From NCBI GenBank assembly GCA_040217815.1, contig JBEHWI010000002.1, forward strand, positions 1 through 64,000: a DNA stretch of 64,000 nucleotides, given 5' to 3'. How positions within the stretch are numbered: the first letter of the stretch is position 1; every line of letters begins with the position of its first letter. Below the pieces are notes generated by a model. The model was not told the DNA's origin and ran no database searches. It worked only from the letters and a program-made list of their open reading frames with translations. A program made the position numbers and the translations under genes. Origin of the DNA: UBA5314 sp040217815. GTDB taxonomy: Bacteria; Bacillota; Syntrophomonadia; Syntrophomonadales; Syntrophomonadaceae. This document shows, piece after piece, positions 1 through 8,738 of the stretch.

Positions 1-27
1 TTTTGTTGCATTGTAAATGCAACAAAA
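1..27. terminator. Perfect palindrome, likely terminator of the hydrolase gene
   Basis: A 12-base arm (TTTTGTTGCATT) is followed by GTA and its exact reverse complement. Because the arms end in runs of T or A, the hairpin could terminate in either direction. It lies 26 bases past the stop of the minus-strand hydrolase at 53. The stem is AT-rich, so an operator-like palindrome is the alternative. The window edge hides the context to the left. Confidence 0.5.
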
Positions 28-52
28 TCTCCGTCCCCCTGTTTCACGTCGC

Positions 53-604
53 TTATTTTACCAGGGCCGATATGCCGCGGAATTCCGGGCTGCTGGCGTC
101 GATCAGCAGGTCAAACAGCACTGTCTCGGTATTGGTAACCACGGCTCCGGCTTCCTGCATCAAGGACAGTCCATTCTGAAAGTTCTCTTTGAACCTGGAG
201 CATACCGCATCCCTGACCACATGTACGTTGTAGCCCTGTTCCGCCAGGTCCCGGGTGGTCTGGAAGACGCAAACGTGGGTTTCACTGCCGGTAATCAGCA
301 CGTTTTTTCGCCCGATTTTCTTCAGAAGATCGGCCATCTCCGGAGTTAAGGCTGAAAAACGGGTTTTTTCCAGACGGTGGCAGTCGGCTGGAAGCTTGCT
401 TTTTATTTCATCTACCGTTGACCCCAAGCCCCGGGGATATTGCTCGGTGAGTATCACCGGGATCTGGAATATCCTGGCCGCATCTATTAAAATGCCATTA
501 TTTTTATATATTTTGGCCTTCTCAGACATGGCTGCCATCAGTTTTTCCTGCAGATCAATAATCATTAAGACCGTATCCTCTTTCTCCAGGCGATATCTGT
601 TCAT
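53..604 (-). CDS. Isochorismatase-family cysteine hydrolase
   Basis: The 183-residue protein has the isochorismatase fold signature and the full catalytic triad of the family: Asp17 in MIIDLQEKL, Lys80 in LEKTRFSA and Cys112 in GSETHVCV. Members hydrolyse amides or vinyl ethers (nicotinamidase, isochorismatase and similar) in the cytoplasm; the sequence resembles the YcaC-like group of unknown substrate. The ATG is preceded by a strong GGAGGAGG site. The gene is divergent from the Nudix gene and followed by a palindromic terminator. The family call is secure; the substrate is unknown. Confidence 0.88.
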   Translation of the reverse strand: MNRYRLEKEDTVLMIIDLQEKLMAAMSEKAKIYKNNGILIDAARIFQIPVILTEQYPRGLGSTVDEIKSKLPADCHRLEKTRFSALTPEMADLLKKIGRKNVLITGSETHVCVFQTTRDLAEQGYNVHVVRDAVCSRFKENFQNGLSLMQEAGAVVTNTETVLFDLLIDASSPEFRGISALVK

Positions 605-776
605 CTATAATCCTCCTCCATGCATTAAAGTTATCAATATTATACCGGACTTTGGGTATTAGCAACACAATTCCCTGAAATTTTTCCCATATTTTTCCTT
701 AAAAGCTATTGCCATTATAACCACGATTTGTTACCCTTTAATTAAACCTTCTATTGTCTCCTTGAACAAAACTGGA

Positions 777-800
777 GCGGACCTTCGGGTTCGCCCTTTT
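777..800 (+). terminator. UUCG-capped hairpin with T-rich tail in the leader of the Nudix gene
   Basis: GCGGACC and GGTTCGC (777-783 and 788-794) pair through seven base pairs, one of them G-U, around a TTCG tetraloop. CCTTTTCTTTTC follows. It has the form of a plus-strand intrinsic terminator but sits about 85 bases upstream of the Nudix start with no plus-strand gene before it, so it may be a leader attenuator or simply a stable 5' hairpin. Confidence 0.45.
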
Positions 801-882
801 CTTTTCTGAAACAAATCTGTTTTTGTCGTGACCGGTGCTGGAGTGGTATAGTGATAGTTAGACGGGAAAGGGGGCTTTACTC

Positions 883-1494
883 ATGCTGGAAGACAAGATA
901 TTTCGCCTTTGCGATAGAAATGCCGACATTCTGGGAAGCAGCAATGCATTCAAGTCCTCTGTCCTGGTACCCTTAACCCGAATTGATGATGAATGGTGCC
1001 TTTTATTTCAAAAACGTTCTTCTTCTATAGATAGACAGCCCGGAGAAATATGCTTTCCCGGCGGAGCACTGGAGGAAAGCGATCCCGGCCCCCGTTATGC
1101 CGCCATACGGGAGGGCTGTGAGGAGCTGGGCTTATCCCCCGAAGATATCAGCGTTGTTGCTGACCTGGATGTCTTCGTCAGTCCCTTTAATATGATAATT
1201 CGTCCCTACCTGGCCATTATTCATCACCCGGAAAAGATCACTATCGACCCGGTCGAAGTTGCGAGCGTTTTTTATGTTCCATTGCAATGGCTGCTGGAGC
1301 ACCAGCCCCTGGAGACTTCCAACGGCATAGCCATGACCTGGCCTGAGGATTTTCCGGTCCATCTCATTCCCCATGGCAAGAATTACCCGTACCGGCACAC
1401 CGTCTACCCCCAGTATTTTTACCTGTGGAAGGAAGAGGTTATCTGGGGTTTAACCGCCCGCATTCTTACCCACTTCTTGGACTTGATACGTTAG
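883..1494 (+). CDS. Nudix hydrolase, NudL/CoA-pyrophosphatase-like
   Basis: The 203-residue protein carries a Nudix box beginning at the glycines near residue 60 (FPGGALEE) and closing with REGCEELG at 76-83; the glutamates of this helix bind the catalytic divalent metal. The spacing and the FPGG entry resemble the CoA pyrophosphatase/NudL branch, which cleaves nucleoside diphosphate derivatives such as CoA. A GGGGG-rich ribosome site precedes the ATG. The gene stands alone, convergent with the MOSC gene only 5 bases away. Nudix membership is firm; CoA as substrate is inference. Confidence 0.85.
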   Translation: MLEDKIFRLCDRNADILGSSNAFKSSVLVPLTRIDDEWCLLFQKRSSSIDRQPGEICFPGGALEESDPGPRYAAIREGCEELGLSPEDISVVADLDVFVSPFNMIIRPYLAIIHHPEKITIDPVEVASVFYVPLQWLLEHQPLETSNGIAMTWPEDFPVHLIPHGKNYPYRHTVYPQYFYLWKEEVIWGLTARILTHFLDLIR

Positions 1495-1499
1495 GCCGG

Positions 1500-1943
1500 C
1501 TATTCCAGTACCTCAATGCTGTCGCCGGCTACAATCCAGCCGCCCTCCACAACCCTGGCGAATATTCCCTCCAGCGGCATCACGCAGGTCCCCACCTGTT
1601 TTTTTATAGCACAGCCCTGGTTGTGGCATTCCTTTCCGATCTGAGTTACTTCCAGGAGAACTTCTCCAGCCTTTAGACGGGTGCCTATGGGCAGCTTTGA
1701 AACTTCTATGCCTTCCAGGGTAATATTTTCGGCAAAGTCGCCAAAGTCCACATCCGCACCCATGGCCCGCATCTTGTCAACACTGGTCTGCGAGAGCAGG
1801 CTTACCTGGCGGTGCCACTGACCGCTATGGGCGTCCAATTCGATGCCGTAATTGGTTTTGATGAGAGCCTTTCCGACGTTGCGTTTCTTTTCGCCGCGTT
1901 TGGCGGAAATGTTTACTGCTAGTACGGTTCCTTTTTCAGCCAT
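1500..1943 (-). CDS. MOSC domain protein
   Basis: This 147-residue single-domain protein matches the MOSC (molybdenum cofactor sulfurase C-terminal) fold: an H-S-G-Q-W-H-R-Q-V-S-L-L stretch around residues 39-50 and a conserved cysteine cluster at 106-120 (GKECHNQGCAIKK). MOSC domains bind sulfur or the molybdopterin cofactor and are common as stand-alone proteins in anaerobes. The start has an AAGGAG site. No molybdenum cofactor gene is adjacent, so the partner cannot be read from context. Confidence 0.87.
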   Translation of the reverse strand: MAEKGTVLAVNISAKRGEKKRNVGKALIKTNYGIELDAHSGQWHRQVSLLSQTSVDKMRAMGADVDFGDFAENITLEGIEVSKLPIGTRLKAGEVLLEVTQIGKECHNQGCAIKKQVGTCVMPLEGIFARVVEGGWIVAGDSIEVLE

Positions 1944-2082
1944 GTCATCTACTCCTTGCTGTTGATTGTAGCGTTTAAATAAAATGTCTTAAGCCTGTGC
2001 TTGCTTTAAAGACTAGTATTATTATAACTTAAATATAATAAGAGACACCTGGCAACCGATTTTTAAGTAAAGGAGTGATTCC

Positions 2083-2871
2083 ATGCCTGATTACGCCCGT
2101 CTGGATCATCCCGTTTTACAGCAGCTTCTCTTTTACCCGCGCAAAGATCACGACCAAGCCCCTCCCGGCGTGTTTGATTTTCCCGTCCCGGTTGATGAGG
2201 GAGTAACCATCGTCTGCCGCTTTTATACCGGCCAGGAAAGCTGGCCCTGGTTGGTTTATTTTCACGGCAACGGAGAGGTGGCCTGTGATTATGATTACAT
2301 AGCCCCCTTTTATACCACTCGCCGCATAAACCTGGTGGTGGCCGATTACCGGGGGTATGGGGGCAGCAGCGGCCAGCCCGGGTTTGCCCACTTGATAAAC
2401 GACGCCCATATTATCTTTAAGGCCCTCATCGATGAGATCAAACGCCGCTCCCCATCATCATCGCTCCTTATTATGGGCCGTTCCCTGGGAAGCACCAGCG
2501 CTCTGGAATTGGGGTACCATCACCAGAAGGATATTAAAGGGTTGATTATCGAAAGCGGCTTTGCTTCAGTAACCCGCCTGGTTAAACATCTGGGGTTGCC
2601 TGCCCCCGGTATTGATCTTGCCACCCTGGAGAACCAGTGTCTGGATATGATCGCCGCTATTAAATGCCCGTGTTTGATAATCCATGGCGAGTATGACAAC
2701 CTGGTGCCGGTTGGGGAAGGGCAAATGATTATGGAAACCCTGCCCGGACCTGATAAAAACTTCGTTTTAATACCGGGCGCAGGCCATAATGATGTTATAT
2801 TTGCCCGGCCTGAATTGTATTTTTCAGCTATAGAAGACTTTGTTTACCGGGGGCTTGTCCCAAAAAAATGA
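2083..2871 (+). CDS. Alpha/beta hydrolase of the BEM46/YfhR type
   Basis: The 262-residue protein has the oxyanion motif HGNGE at 61-65, the nucleophile elbow GRSLGS with Ser134, then Asp205 in HGEYDNLVP and His235 in GAGHND, forming a complete catalytic triad. The layout (an HGN motif, no lid insertion, no signal peptide) is that of cytoplasmic or membrane-peripheral BEM46-like serine hydrolases. AAAGGAGTGA precedes the ATG. It ends 15 bases before the thiolase-like gene on the same strand, so the two may be cotranscribed. The substrate is not deducible. Confidence 0.85.
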   Translation: MPDYARLDHPVLQQLLFYPRKDHDQAPPGVFDFPVPVDEGVTIVCRFYTGQESWPWLVYFHGNGEVACDYDYIAPFYTTRRINLVVADYRGYGGSSGQPGFAHLINDAHIIFKALIDEIKRRSPSSSLLIMGRSLGSTSALELGYHHQKDIKGLIIESGFASVTRLVKHLGLPAPGIDLATLENQCLDMIAAIKCPCLIIHGEYDNLVPVGEGQMIMETLPGPDKNFVLIPGAGHNDVIFARPELYFSAIEDFVYRGLVPKK

Positions 2872-2886
2872 AAAGGGGGCTACACT

Positions 2887-4059
2887 TTGCTACTGTCAAG
2901 GAGAGCTTCTATAATCGGAATCAGTGAACTCCCCCCACAAAAAGACGGTCGGGGTTTAAAAACCCTGGATCTCCTGGCGCAGGCTGCCCGCCTGGCTATT
3001 CGGGATGCCGGTCTCCTAAAATCGGACATTGACGGTCTGCTGGTCGCTCCTCCCTCCGAGGACACCGCTTTTATGTGGCCGGCTCAAGTGGCTGAATATC
3101 TGCAGATCTTCCCCGCCTCCCTCAATATGGTTGAACTGGGCGGAGCCAGCGCGGTAGGCTGCGTCAACCGCGCGGCTCTGCTGGTGGCAGCCGGAATCTG
3201 CCGCCACTGCCTCTGTTTGAGCGGCGGAGTCTGGGGCACCGGGGTATTTAACGACCGGGAAGGCAAATCTGCGGTGATGTCCGGCGCGGAGCTGGAATAC
3301 GAACTTCCCTACGGCCCTATGGGATTTAATTCGGGATATGCCCTGGCCGCCCGTCGCCATATGCACGAGTATGGCACTACTCCGGAACAACTGGCCAAAA
3401 TTGCCGTTGACCAGCGCCGGAGCGCTCTTTTCAATCCACTGGCCCTTTTCAATCAATCGGCCCTGACAATTGAAGAGGTGCTGGATTCACCCGTAATCGT
3501 CGATCCCATTCACCTGCTGGAAATAGTTCGTCCCTGCAGCGGAGCAGCCGCGGTTGTGGTCAGCCAGACCGAAGCGGCTCCAGATACTCCCCAACCTCGA
3601 GTTGCAATTCTCGGAATGGGAGAATCCTGCACCCACAATTCCATTGTCTATGCCCCCGGCCTGACCGCTACACCAATTGCGCTTTCAGCCCAAAGAGCCT
3701 TTGCCATGGCAGATGTAAAGCCAGGAGATATCGACCTGGTTTCCCTGTACGACTGCTACACCATCACCGTATTGCTTACCCTGGAAGATGCCGGTTTTTG
3801 CCCCCGTGGTGAAGGTGGCCGCTTTGTCGAGAGCACCGACCTCAGCTTTCGGGGCGCTTTCCCCTGCAACCCCCATGGCGGTCAGCTGTCATGCGGGCAA
3901 GCCTCCTACGCCGGGGGTATGTCTCATGTAATAGAAGCGGTGCGTCAACTGAGAGGGCAGGCCGGCGAGCGCCAGGTTGAACGCCACCGCTTGGCTTTTG
4001 TCAACGGCAACGGGGGAGTTTTGAGCACCCAGTCCAGTCTGGTATTGGGAGGTGACTAA
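2887..4059 (+). CDS. Thiolase-superfamily protein of the lipid-transfer (SCPx/Ltp) type
   Basis: The start is TTG behind an AAAAGGGGGC site. The 390-residue product has the thiolase fold of the non-decarboxylating SCPx/Ltp branch, with the C-terminal NPHGG motif followed by CGQASYAGG. The usual nucleophilic cysteine region reads ELGGASAVG, so the classical Cys-Gly-Ser is absent, as in Ltp-type aldolases and thiolase-like partners. Immediate coupling to a DUF35 protein (below) is the standard arrangement for acyl-CoA thiolase/aldolase complexes. In a fatty-acid degrading anaerobe it could act on an unusual acyl-CoA; this is inference. Confidence 0.8.
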   Translation: MLLSRRASIIGISELPPQKDGRGLKTLDLLAQAARLAIRDAGLLKSDIDGLLVAPPSEDTAFMWPAQVAEYLQIFPASLNMVELGGASAVGCVNRAALLVAAGICRHCLCLSGGVWGTGVFNDREGKSAVMSGAELEYELPYGPMGFNSGYALAARRHMHEYGTTPEQLAKIAVDQRRSALFNPLALFNQSALTIEEVLDSPVIVDPIHLLEIVRPCSGAAAVVVSQTEAAPDTPQPRVAILGMGESCTHNSIVYAPGLTATPIALSAQRAFAMADVKPGDIDLVSLYDCYTITVLLTLEDAGFCPRGEGGRFVESTDLSFRGAFPCNPHGGQLSCGQASYAGGMSHVIEAVRQLRGQAGERQVERHRLAFVNGNGGVLSTQSSLVLGGD

Positions 4060-4060
4060 T

Positions 4061-4447
4061 ATGCAGGAGTATTATAGCAACTTTTTCAAGGAGAAATGCA
4101 ACCAGGGCGAATTGTGGCTGCCATACTGTCCCCGCTGCCAAAAAGCGTTTTTTTACCCCCGCGGGCAATGCCCTTTCTGCCTGGAAGAAGGCTGGCAATG
4201 GATGCCTGCTTCCGGCCGCGGGAAGGTCTATTCCTACACCACGGTCAGGGTGAGCGCCCTGGATGAATTTAAAGAAGCAACCCCTTATGTCTATGCCCTT
4301 ATCGACCTGGAAGAAGGAGTTCGTCTGGCCAGCAATGTAGTAAAATGCCCAGAGGAACTCCTGCAGCCTGACCTGCCGGTAAAACTTACCTGGGTTGAAA
4401 GGGAGGGCCGCCGGCTCCCGGTCTTTACGCCGGTGGAAGGGGATTGA
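4061..4447 (+). CDS. DUF35/OB-fold zinc-ribbon acyl-CoA binding partner
   Basis: The 128-residue product begins with a rubredoxin-like zinc ribbon (Cys23-X2-Cys26 ... Cys37-X2-Cys40) followed by an OB-fold, the DUF35 architecture that binds CoA and bridges thiolase-family enzymes. A GTG at 4052 is possible, but GGGAGGTGA at 4048-4055 is correctly spaced for the ATG at 4061, immediately after the thiolase stop at 4059. The pair is almost certainly translated together and forms one complex. Confidence 0.85.
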   Translation: MQEYYSNFFKEKCNQGELWLPYCPRCQKAFFYPRGQCPFCLEEGWQWMPASGRGKVYSYTTVRVSALDEFKEATPYVYALIDLEEGVRLASNVVKCPEELLQPDLPVKLTWVEREGRRLPVFTPVEGD

Positions 4448-4528
4448 AAAACATCCGGCATATTTTTTAAAGATACTTTAACCCGCAGCACCCTTCCCGC
4501 ATAGGATGGATGGGAGGGAGATTTATAA

Positions 4529-5422
4529 ATGCTCTATACGGTGCAGGCCGGGGACACCCTTGACCAGATAGCCGGGCGTTTCGGGACAACGATAGAGTCC
4601 ATCATGAATGCCAATGTTATTTGCCACCCCGCTCTGCTTTTCACCGGCCAGGTCTTGATCATTCCCAACCGGGATCTGGCTTTACCCAAATCAGGCGGTG
4701 GTCCTTACTACCTGGTTCTACCTGAAGATACCCTGCACTGCCTGGCCGGACAGTTCAACACCAGCGTCTCGGTTCTAAGCGATAACAATCAGCTTAAAAA
4801 TCCAGATTCCATTTCTGCTTATACTGATCTACTGGTTATTCCAGCCCGGCCCGATATCTTGAGGCTGCAGACCAGCTGGCAGAGCACACCGGCCGCCGAC
4901 TGCACCGTGTTTGAGCCGCAGCGCCACGGCATTTACTACATTGGCAGCTTTTTATGGGCAGCATTTGGTCTTAAAGCCCTCCCTCCCCTTTTAACACTGC
5001 TCGAACATCCCTGCCCGTTGGTGCGCTATTACACCGTTTTAAGCCTGGGGCGTATAGCCCGCGATTTCAACGGCAGAGTAAAAAGGGCTCTGAAGCTGCA
5101 TTTTAATGATCCTGATCCTGCAACAGCTGGTCTGGCCCACCTGGCTTTACGCCGTCTGCGTCTGGCCGAGCGTGGCTATCGCCGCACCCGCCTTTTGACT
5201 GGTGATGATGTCCTGGTCCAGGATATCAATTTTCCCGCCATAGCGGCCAGCCCTTTGGCTTCAGGCAGTGAACTTATCGTTTTGTGCTGGCACATACCCA
5301 GCCCCACCGGGGAAGAAGGTCCTCGGGGGGGAGTGTTGATCTATGATCAGGTACAGGTGATCGACTCAGGAAGGACAGGGTTTTTAGCCCGAAGAGGAGA
5401 TGCACAAATCTCCTTTATGTAG
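4529..5422 (+). CDS. LysM-repeat protein with HEAT-like region
   Basis: The 297-residue protein has two LysM domains at about 2-47 (YTVQAGDTL...LIIPN) and 59-106 (YYLVLPEDTL...LLVIP), so it should bind peptidoglycan or chitin-like glycans. No signal peptide or membrane segment is visible, suggesting a spore or forespore location or non-classical export. Residues about 150-215 look like one or two HEAT-type helical hairpins (LVRYYTVLSLGRIAR). The C-terminal 80 residues are unrecognised. GGGAGGGAG precedes the ATG. The combination is unusual and the function is unknown. Confidence 0.7.
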   Translation: MLYTVQAGDTLDQIAGRFGTTIESIMNANVICHPALLFTGQVLIIPNRDLALPKSGGGPYYLVLPEDTLHCLAGQFNTSVSVLSDNNQLKNPDSISAYTDLLVIPARPDILRLQTSWQSTPAADCTVFEPQRHGIYYIGSFLWAAFGLKALPPLLTLLEHPCPLVRYYTVLSLGRIARDFNGRVKRALKLHFNDPDPATAGLAHLALRRLRLAERGYRRTRLLTGDDVLVQDINFPAIAASPLASGSELIVLCWHIPSPTGEEGPRGGVLIYDQVQVIDSGRTGFLARRGDAQISFM

Positions 5423-5497
5423 TCTTGAATGGAATTTAAGCAAGCAGGTATTGCTTTAACCGCCTCGGAAGCCTGTTTAAAATCCCCATTAAAATAA

Positions 5498-5529
5498 CAA
5501 TAGGCAGGATAAATTAATCCCGCCTATTG
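5498..5529. terminator. Convergent terminator hairpin
   Basis: CAATAGGC and GCCTATTG form an 8-bp outer stem, extended by GGAT/ATCC across an A-C mismatch. On the minus strand it is followed by TTATTTTAAT. It lies between the convergent LysM and Tim44-like genes and most likely ends the Tim44-like operon. The rest of 5423-5627 shows nothing else. Confidence 0.65.
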
Positions 5530-5627
5530 CTAACTTATGAAATATTTAGCCCAAGTCACACCTTAGTTTACTTATTTCGTAACATATAATCTTATAATAT
5601 CCTGCTAAAATTGCCGCTGGCGTTTGG

Positions 5628-6545
5628 CTATTCCTGGGATAATACATCAAGCCTGGTCAGTACCCAATCAAAATCGCCATTGCTGACTACGCTGTTGCAG
5701 TATTCACATTCCCCGGAAGCGTTGATGCTCACATTTGCTCCGCAGTTGGGGCAGGTGGTTACGGTTGTACTTTCAGCCAGTCTGGTGACAACCCCTTTAC
5801 GGCGGCTCATAGCCAATTCGTATTCCATGGTAATTTCCTGTTTAGGATCACCTTCAATGACTTTTCCCGTTTCGTCATTGATAATATAATCCTTTAACCG
5901 CACCCTCATGTAAACATCAAGGGTTTCAGTAGCCCCGTTGTCGTGATAATCAGATATTTCCGTCCGCAATACAGCTATTTCGTCAACTACATTGGTGGTT
6001 TTGCTGTCAATAAACTCCTGTAGCTGCCGGGCATGGGTGTTGAAGAGTTCATCGGATTCAAAGGGTCTGACTTTCTTCCAGTCTTTGGCCTGCCAGGCCT
6101 CTTGCAGCTGGATGAACATATTGTTTACCCGGGACATAAACATATCTTCCGAGAAGTTGGGATCACGACTGCGTAGGTCAGCCATGGCGGACCGCAAATA
6201 AGATGTATCTCTGGTCGCGGCTTCCTGATACGATTCCTGGTACGGCTCCTCATAATAGCCCTCATCTATCCCGCCACCTTTTTTACGCATGACAAAATAG
6301 AGGATGATTACAATTACTATGATTATCCCCAGCAAAGATGGATGGCTTAAGAGGCTGCCGATCAACAGGCCGGTGAAAAAGCCGCCGCCTGACGAGCCGG
6401 AAGAACCTCTCGAACTGGTGGACTTGGAGTGGGAAACGCTGTTGCCCACCGCCGCATCGGCAACATTGACAAGTACAAACGAACACAGGACCAAACAGGC
6501 CACGCATATTAAAAGAACCTTTCGGTGTTTCCTCAAGGAGTTCAT
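5628..6545 (-). CDS. Tim44-like membrane protein with C-terminal zinc ribbon (paralogue 1)
   Basis: The 305-residue protein has an N-terminal hydrophobic segment (about 10-32), a short Ser/Gly linker, a second hydrophobic segment (about 56-86, ending in YFVMRKKGGG), then a Tim44-like domain that includes AWQAKDWKKVRPFESDELF. The C-terminal ribbon is Cys265-X2-Cys268-X11-Cys280-X2-Cys283. Tim44-like domains are associated with membranes and lipid or protein binding. It is a tandem paralogue of the next gene upstream, with the soluble part strongly conserved and the linker diverged. It is the last gene of the SPFH-led operon. Confidence 0.78.
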   Translation of the reverse strand: MNSLRKHRKVLLICVACLVLCSFVLVNVADAAVGNSVSHSKSTSSRGSSGSSGGGFFTGLLIGSLLSHPSLLGIIIVIVIILYFVMRKKGGGIDEGYYEEPYQESYQEAATRDTSYLRSAMADLRSRDPNFSEDMFMSRVNNMFIQLQEAWQAKDWKKVRPFESDELFNTHARQLQEFIDSKTTNVVDEIAVLRTEISDYHDNGATETLDVYMRVRLKDYIINDETGKVIEGDPKQEITMEYELAMSRRKGVVTRLAESTTVTTCPNCGANVSINASGECEYCNSVVSNGDFDWVLTRLDVLSQE

Positions 6546-6590
6546 CCTTGCTCCTCCTTATTCTTTATTACAATCCGACCGGAAATCCGG

Positions 6591-7553
6591 CTAATTTTGC
6601 GATAATACATCCATTCTAGTTAAAACCCAGTCAAAATCGCCATTGCTCACAACGCTGTTGCAGTATTCGCATTCACCGGAAGCGTTGATGCTGACATTGG
6701 CTCCGCAATTGGGGCAGGTGCTGACCACCGTATTCTGCGCCAACCGGGTGGTTACACCCTTCTTGCGTGACATCGCCAGTTCATATTCCATGAAGTATTC
6801 CCGGTTGGGATCGCCTTCTACCACTTTGCCGGTATTGTCGTCAACTATATAATCCTTGTAGCGGCACCGCATATACACATCCAGGGTTTCGGTAGCCCCG
6901 TTGTCATGGTAATCACTTATTTCGGCGCGCAGTATGGCAATCTCATCAACCACGTTGGTGGTATGGCTGTCGATCAGCTCCTGCAGCTGGCGGGCGTGCT
7001 GGTTGAAAAGTTCATCCGATTCAAAGGGCCGCACTTTTTTCCAGTCTTTGGCCTGCCAGGCCTCCTGCAGCTGAACAAACATGTTGTTTATCCGGGAAAT
7101 AAACATATCTTCCGAAAAGTTGGGATCCCGCTCTCTTAACTCGGCCAAAGCCTGCCTCAGATAAGCCGGGTCCTTTCCCACTGCCGCTGATTCTTGTTGG
7201 ACTGGCATTTCTGGTATCCCGCCGCCTTTTCTCTTAATAAACACAATGACCAGGATAATTATTATTACGATGATGACGAACGGTATGATGAACAAGGCGG
7301 CGAAAAAGCCTCCCACTGATGACCCGCCACTGGTATAGCCGCTGCTGCTGGTGCTGCTCGTGGAAGAACTTGATGAGCTCGATTTTGAAGAACTCGAAGA
7401 GCTTGACTTCGAGCCGCTGCTGGAAGAACTGGAGGAATGGCTGGTGCTATGGCCTACGGCCGCGTCAACCACATTTACGTAGGCAAAGGTGCACAGAACC
7501 AGACAGGCCAGACACAGTAACAATCCCTTGCTGAATCTCCTGAAGGAGAACAT
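6591..7553 (-). CDS. Tim44-like membrane protein with C-terminal zinc ribbon (paralogue 2)
   Basis: The 320-residue protein has the same layout as its downstream neighbour: N-terminal hydrophobic segment, a serine-dominated linker of about 40 residues (roughly 35-75), a second hydrophobic segment (IIPFVIIVIIIILVIVFI), the Tim44-like domain and a ribbon Cys280-X2-Cys283-X11-Cys295-X2-Cys298. Much of the soluble domain is identical between the two. The start has a good GGAGG site. It follows the SPFH gene by 12 bases, so the three are one operon. Confidence 0.78.
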   Translation of the reverse strand: MFSFRRFSKGLLLCLACLVLCTFAYVNVVDAAVGHSTSHSSSSSSSGSKSSSSSSSKSSSSSSSTSSTSSSGYTSGGSSVGGFFAALFIIPFVIIVIIIILVIVFIKRKGGGIPEMPVQQESAAVGKDPAYLRQALAELRERDPNFSEDMFISRINNMFVQLQEAWQAKDWKKVRPFESDELFNQHARQLQELIDSHTTNVVDEIAILRAEISDYHDNGATETLDVYMRCRYKDYIVDDNTGKVVEGDPNREYFMEYELAMSRKKGVTTRLAQNTVVSTCPNCGANVSINASGECEYCNSVVSNGDFDWVLTRMDVLSQN

Positions 7554-7565
7554 TCCACCGCCTCC

Positions 7566-8693
7566 TTACAATTTGGTTCCGCAATTGCTGCAGAATGCCG
7601 CACTGCCATCCGTTTTGGTGCCGCACTGGCTGCAGAATTTGGCCTGCGGGGCCGGCTCGGGCACTACCACCTTGGCCCCACAGTTGCTGCAGAATTTGGC
7701 ATCTGCCGCTAACCCCAAACCGCATCCGGCGCAAACAATTGCTGCCCCTGGTGCAGCCGGCGCCTGAGGAGCCGCTGGGGCCTGCTGCTGGCCGGGCTGA
7801 CCCAGTGGAGCGCCGCCCATGCCTCCCTGACTTTGACCCATGGTCTGGGCGAACACCTGCCCCATGGCCAGACCGGCGCCCATGCCCATCCCGGCTTGCA
7901 TCATTCCTCCCCCGCCTTCGTTGGCCGCCGCCGTTTCCATGACGTCAAGCTGCCGTACTCGGCTATAGTTGTCCATACCGCCCATCATATTGATCCTGGT
8001 GCGCTCGTTCAACATAGCCTGGATCTCTTCCGGTAAAGATATATTGGATATGGTTAAAATGGTCATTTCTATGCCCAGGTTGGCAAAGCTCTCTTTTACC
8101 GCTGCTTTGACCGCTTCATTGATTATGTTGTAATTGGCGGCCAGTTCAGCGACGGTAACTTTTTGCTGGGCCAGGATGGGAGCAAAATGGGTTACAATGA
8201 AGTCCTTGAGCTGATCCCTCAGAGTGTCTATCTTGTAAACCTGGTTGGTGCTGGAAACCGTGCTTACAAATATCTTGGGATCGGTCACCGCAAAGCCAAA
8301 GCTGCCAAAAGCGCGCAGTTGAACCTGCTCAAATTTGGGGTCGGAAACCAGGATGGGATGGGGAGTTCCCCACTTTTGATCCAGGATCTGTTTGGTGTTT
8401 ACGAAGTAGACGTCGGCTTTAAATGGGGATTTAAAGCCATAGGCCCATCCCTTTAAGTCGCCCAGGATGGGCAGGTTCTGAGTGTTAAGAGGGTGGGTTC
8501 CTTCGCGGAATACGTCGGCGATCTGACCCTCATTGACAAACACCGCTGCCTGCCCGGGACGGACCACCAGTTTGCCGCCGTTTTGAATTTCGTTGTCCTG
8601 CATGGGGAACTTATAGACCAGGGTGTCCTGGGTATTGTCCTCCCATTCGATGATATCCAGGAATTGTTTAGAGATAAAATCAAAAACGCCCAA
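7566..8693 (-). CDS. SPFH-domain protein with two C-terminal zinc ribbons (YdjI-like)
   Basis: The 375-residue protein begins directly with an SPFH domain (about 20-230), lacks a signal peptide, then has a Gly/Met/Gln/Pro-rich linker and two double-Cys ribbons (VCAGCG...FCSNCG and FCSQCG...FCSNCG). This is the architecture of the YdjI/virion-core-like family, which in Bacillus works with PspA-type envelope stress proteins. It leads an operon with the two Tim44-like proteins, so a membrane scaffold or flotillin-like role is likely. AAAGGAG precedes the ATG. No pspA is in the window. Confidence 0.82.
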   Translation of the reverse strand: MGVFDFISKQFLDIIEWEDNTQDTLVYKFPMQDNEIQNGGKLVVRPGQAAVFVNEGQIADVFREGTHPLNTQNLPILGDLKGWAYGFKSPFKADVYFVNTKQILDQKWGTPHPILVSDPKFEQVQLRAFGSFGFAVTDPKIFVSTVSSTNQVYKIDTLRDQLKDFIVTHFAPILAQQKVTVAELAANYNIINEAVKAAVKESFANLGIEMTILTISNISLPEEIQAMLNERTRINMMGGMDNYSRVRQLDVMETAAANEGGGGMMQAGMGMGAGLAMGQVFAQTMGQSQGGMGGAPLGQPGQQQAPAAPQAPAAPGAAIVCAGCGLGLAADAKFCSNCGAKVVVPEPAPQAKFCSQCGTKTDGSAAFCSNCGTKL

Positions 8694-8738
8694 TGTTTTA
8701 TTCTCCTTTCTCTCTTGAGATTACAAATTTCTTTTAGA

